From: CAZPRY01 sp964589175 | GTDB taxonomy: Bacteria; Fidelibacterota; UBA2242 | Direction of reading: 5' to 3' | Assembly (NCBI GenBank): GCA_964589175.1 | Contig: CAZPRY010000073.1 | Coordinates: forward strand, 1 to 14,498 | Length of the DNA: 14,498 nucleotides | Shown here: positions 13,416-14,498 of the stretch, one piece after another | Numbering within the stretch: position 1 is the first letter of the stretch | Layout: each line of letters opens with the position of its first letter | Made by a program: the position numbers and the translations under genes | Notes under the pieces: generated by a model | Database searches by the model: none | The model's input: the letters and a program-made list of their open reading frames with translations, nothing else | Told to the model about the DNA's origin: nothing

Positions 13416-14225
13416 TCAGGGACGCCCGTTCAACATCTCCTGGGCGATACCCGCTTCCTCAGATTGCGGAAAGCGCTGTATGATCTGGTTCAGGTACTTG
13501 TTGGCATTCTCTACCTGATTCAGATTGATGGAACAGATGCCCAATTTCAGCAAGGCATTGACTACCCGCTCACTCTGCGGGTAATCGGCAACGACCTTGG
13601 TGAATTCATCGCAGGCTGAGGTAAAATCATCTTTGCTATAGTAGATTTCGCCGATCCAGTAGCGCGCATCGGCAGCCAGTTCTGTGCCCGGATAATCTAT
13701 CAGGTATTTATGAAATTCCTCGAGTGCCATCGAGTACATTCCACAGGAGAAATCCAGGTAGGCCATCTTGTACAGTTCTTCCGGCGCTTCGACCGGGATT
13801 TCCGGGCTTACATCCTGTTTCCCGGCCGATGTCGTGTCCTTGGGTGCATTCGCGATGTTGCGGCTTTCGATTTTACGGATGAACTGCGACAGGCGGTTGA
13901 TATCATCTTCCAGTTTGCCGTCCAGAACGCTGGACTGGGCCCGCAGGCTGCCGGTTTCGGTCAGCAACTCGGCTTTGGTCCGGCTGGTTTCATCCTGTAA
14001 AACCAGGACCTGTTCGCGCATTTCCGCGAGCGCTTGCCGTATTTTTTCACTTTCGGCATGTTGGGCATCGATTCCCTGGCGGATATAATGGATATCCTGC
14101 TGGATGCTGTTGGTGTTCTGCTGCAGGTAGACCATATCCTGTTTGAACTGGATGATCTCCTTGCGGCTGGCGCATTGCGTCAACAGCAGAGTTATCGTGA
14201 TCAGCGGAAAAAGCAAACGTCTCAT
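13416..14225 (-). CDS. ybgF: YbgF/CpoB-like TPR protein of the Tol-Pal system
   Basis: I prefer the ATG at 14225 (269 aa), which has AGGA upstream, over the longer frame at 14270. The N-terminus (MRRLLFPLITITLLLTQC) is a signal peptide, possibly a lipoprotein signal with a non-standard Gln before Cys18. Residues about 25-100 are a coiled coil rich in Gln, Ile and charged residues, which in E. coli CpoB mediates trimerisation. After a linker, residues about 150-269 hold three TPR-type repeats (EELYKMAYLDF..., AADARYWIGEIYYSKDDF..., ERVVNALLKLGICSINLNQ...). CpoB coordinates outer-membrane constriction with peptidoglycan synthesis at division. The position 58 bp after pal matches the pal-ybgF order of tol-pal operons. 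Confidence 0.87.
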   Translation of the reverse strand: MRRLLFPLITITLLLTQCASRKEIIQFKQDMVYLQQNTNSIQQDIHYIRQGIDAQHAESEKIRQALAEMREQVLVLQDETSRTKAELLTETGSLRAQSSVLDGKLEDDINRLSQFIRKIESRNIANAPKDTTSAGKQDVSPEIPVEAPEELYKMAYLDFSCGMYSMALEEFHKYLIDYPGTELAADARYWIGEIYYSKDDFTSACDEFTKVVADYPQSERVVNALLKLGICSINLNQVENANKYLNQIIQRFPQSEEAGIAQEMLNGRP

Positions 14226-14283
14226 GATTAATCCTATCGTCAATTCATCCCAATAATCTGTTATCGTCACTACCGACCGGTAA

Positions 14284-14498
14284 TTATCCGGTTACCAAAG
14301 CCGCCCGGCGGTTTTTCGCCCAAGCATCCGCAGTGTGAGCAGGATTCTTCGGACGTTCTTTACCGTAGCTGACGGTCGATAAACGCTCGGCTTTAATGCC
14401 GTAATTGACCAGGTATTTTTTGACCGAATTGGAACGCCGTTCACCAAGAGCCAGGTTGTACTCAATGGTACCCCGTTCGTCGCAATGGCCTTCGATCA
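14284..14498 (-). CDS. pal: Peptidoglycan-associated lipoprotein Pal, C-terminal part (partial)
   Basis: The reading frame enters from the right window edge and stops at TAA (14284-14286), giving 71 codons of the OmpA-like peptidoglycan-binding domain: IEGHCDERGTIEYN, LALGERRSNSVKKYLV, YGIKAERLSTVSYGKERP and NRRAALV. EGHCDERGT and the NRRA motif are diagnostic of Pal and its diaminopimelate-binding site. The protein anchors the outer membrane to peptidoglycan and works with TolB and TolA. The N-terminal signal and lipobox lie outside the window. It is upstream of, and co-directional with, the ybgF-like gene. Confidence 0.93.
   Translation of the reverse strand, partial: IEGHCDERGTIEYNLALGERRSNSVKKYLVNYGIKAERLSTVSYGKERPKNPAHTADAWAKNRRAALVTG

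Noticed and set aside
13275..13619. 114-aa + strand ORF
   Set aside because: It starts in the terminator region and then runs antisense to the ybgF-like gene, with no family resemblance.

Overview
The window looks like chromosomal DNA from a diderm, probably anaerobic or microaerophilic bacterium of the FCB superphylum or a neighbouring candidate phylum (Calditrichota, KSB1 or Zixibacteria-like). The support is two secreted proteins with C-terminal 'YPNPFN' sorting tails, a Tol-Pal gene pair (pal, then a ybgF/cpoB-like gene), a superoxide reductase, and a minimal two-gene Suf (SufC + SufB-like) Fe-S assembly operon. No rRNA, tRNA, transposase or CRISPR was seen, and the exact phylum cannot be fixed from this window.

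Region 1 (1-2203, AT-rich, all genes on +) is best explained as part of an integron gene-cassette array. Short promoterless ORFs of unknown function are separated by attC-like recombination sites. Two sites (646-726 and 1350-1440) have paired R and L boxes, an unpaired base in L'' and the expected orientation. A degenerate half site follows the third ORF (2142) and a weak one lies at 47-119. No integrase is in the window, so the array either continues leftwards or is an integrase-less attC cluster. Two neighbouring cassettes encode different HEPN-like proteins, each with an Rx4H RNase-type motif.

Region 2 (2204-4891, still AT-rich) holds a small hypothetical gene and a 743-aa exported protein. 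The exported protein has about 14 beta-helix rungs encoded by degenerate DNA repeats, then a fibronectin III domain and a sorting tail.

Region 3 (4892-8905) becomes clearly GC-richer. It has a secreted C39-like cysteine peptidase with its own sorting tail (-), a thioredoxin-like lipoprotein (+), an aldehyde dehydrogenase with a C-terminal hydrophobic/basic extension (-), and a 395-bp intergenic region.

Region 4 (8906-12430) is an oxidative-stress and iron block. Desulfoferrodoxin, ferritin and a rubrerythrin-like protein form a tight operon closed by a 14-bp hairpin. The sufC-sufB operon follows, preceded by a promoter-like sequence and a 23-bp palindrome, and ends at a 17-bp perfect bidirectional terminator. 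Superoxide reduction, peroxide/iron handling and Fe-S cluster building are functionally linked.

Region 5 (12431-14498, all on -) holds an alkyltransferase-like DNA-repair protein with a DUF4180 gene upstream, an intrinsic terminator, the ybgF/cpoB-like gene and the 3' end of pal.
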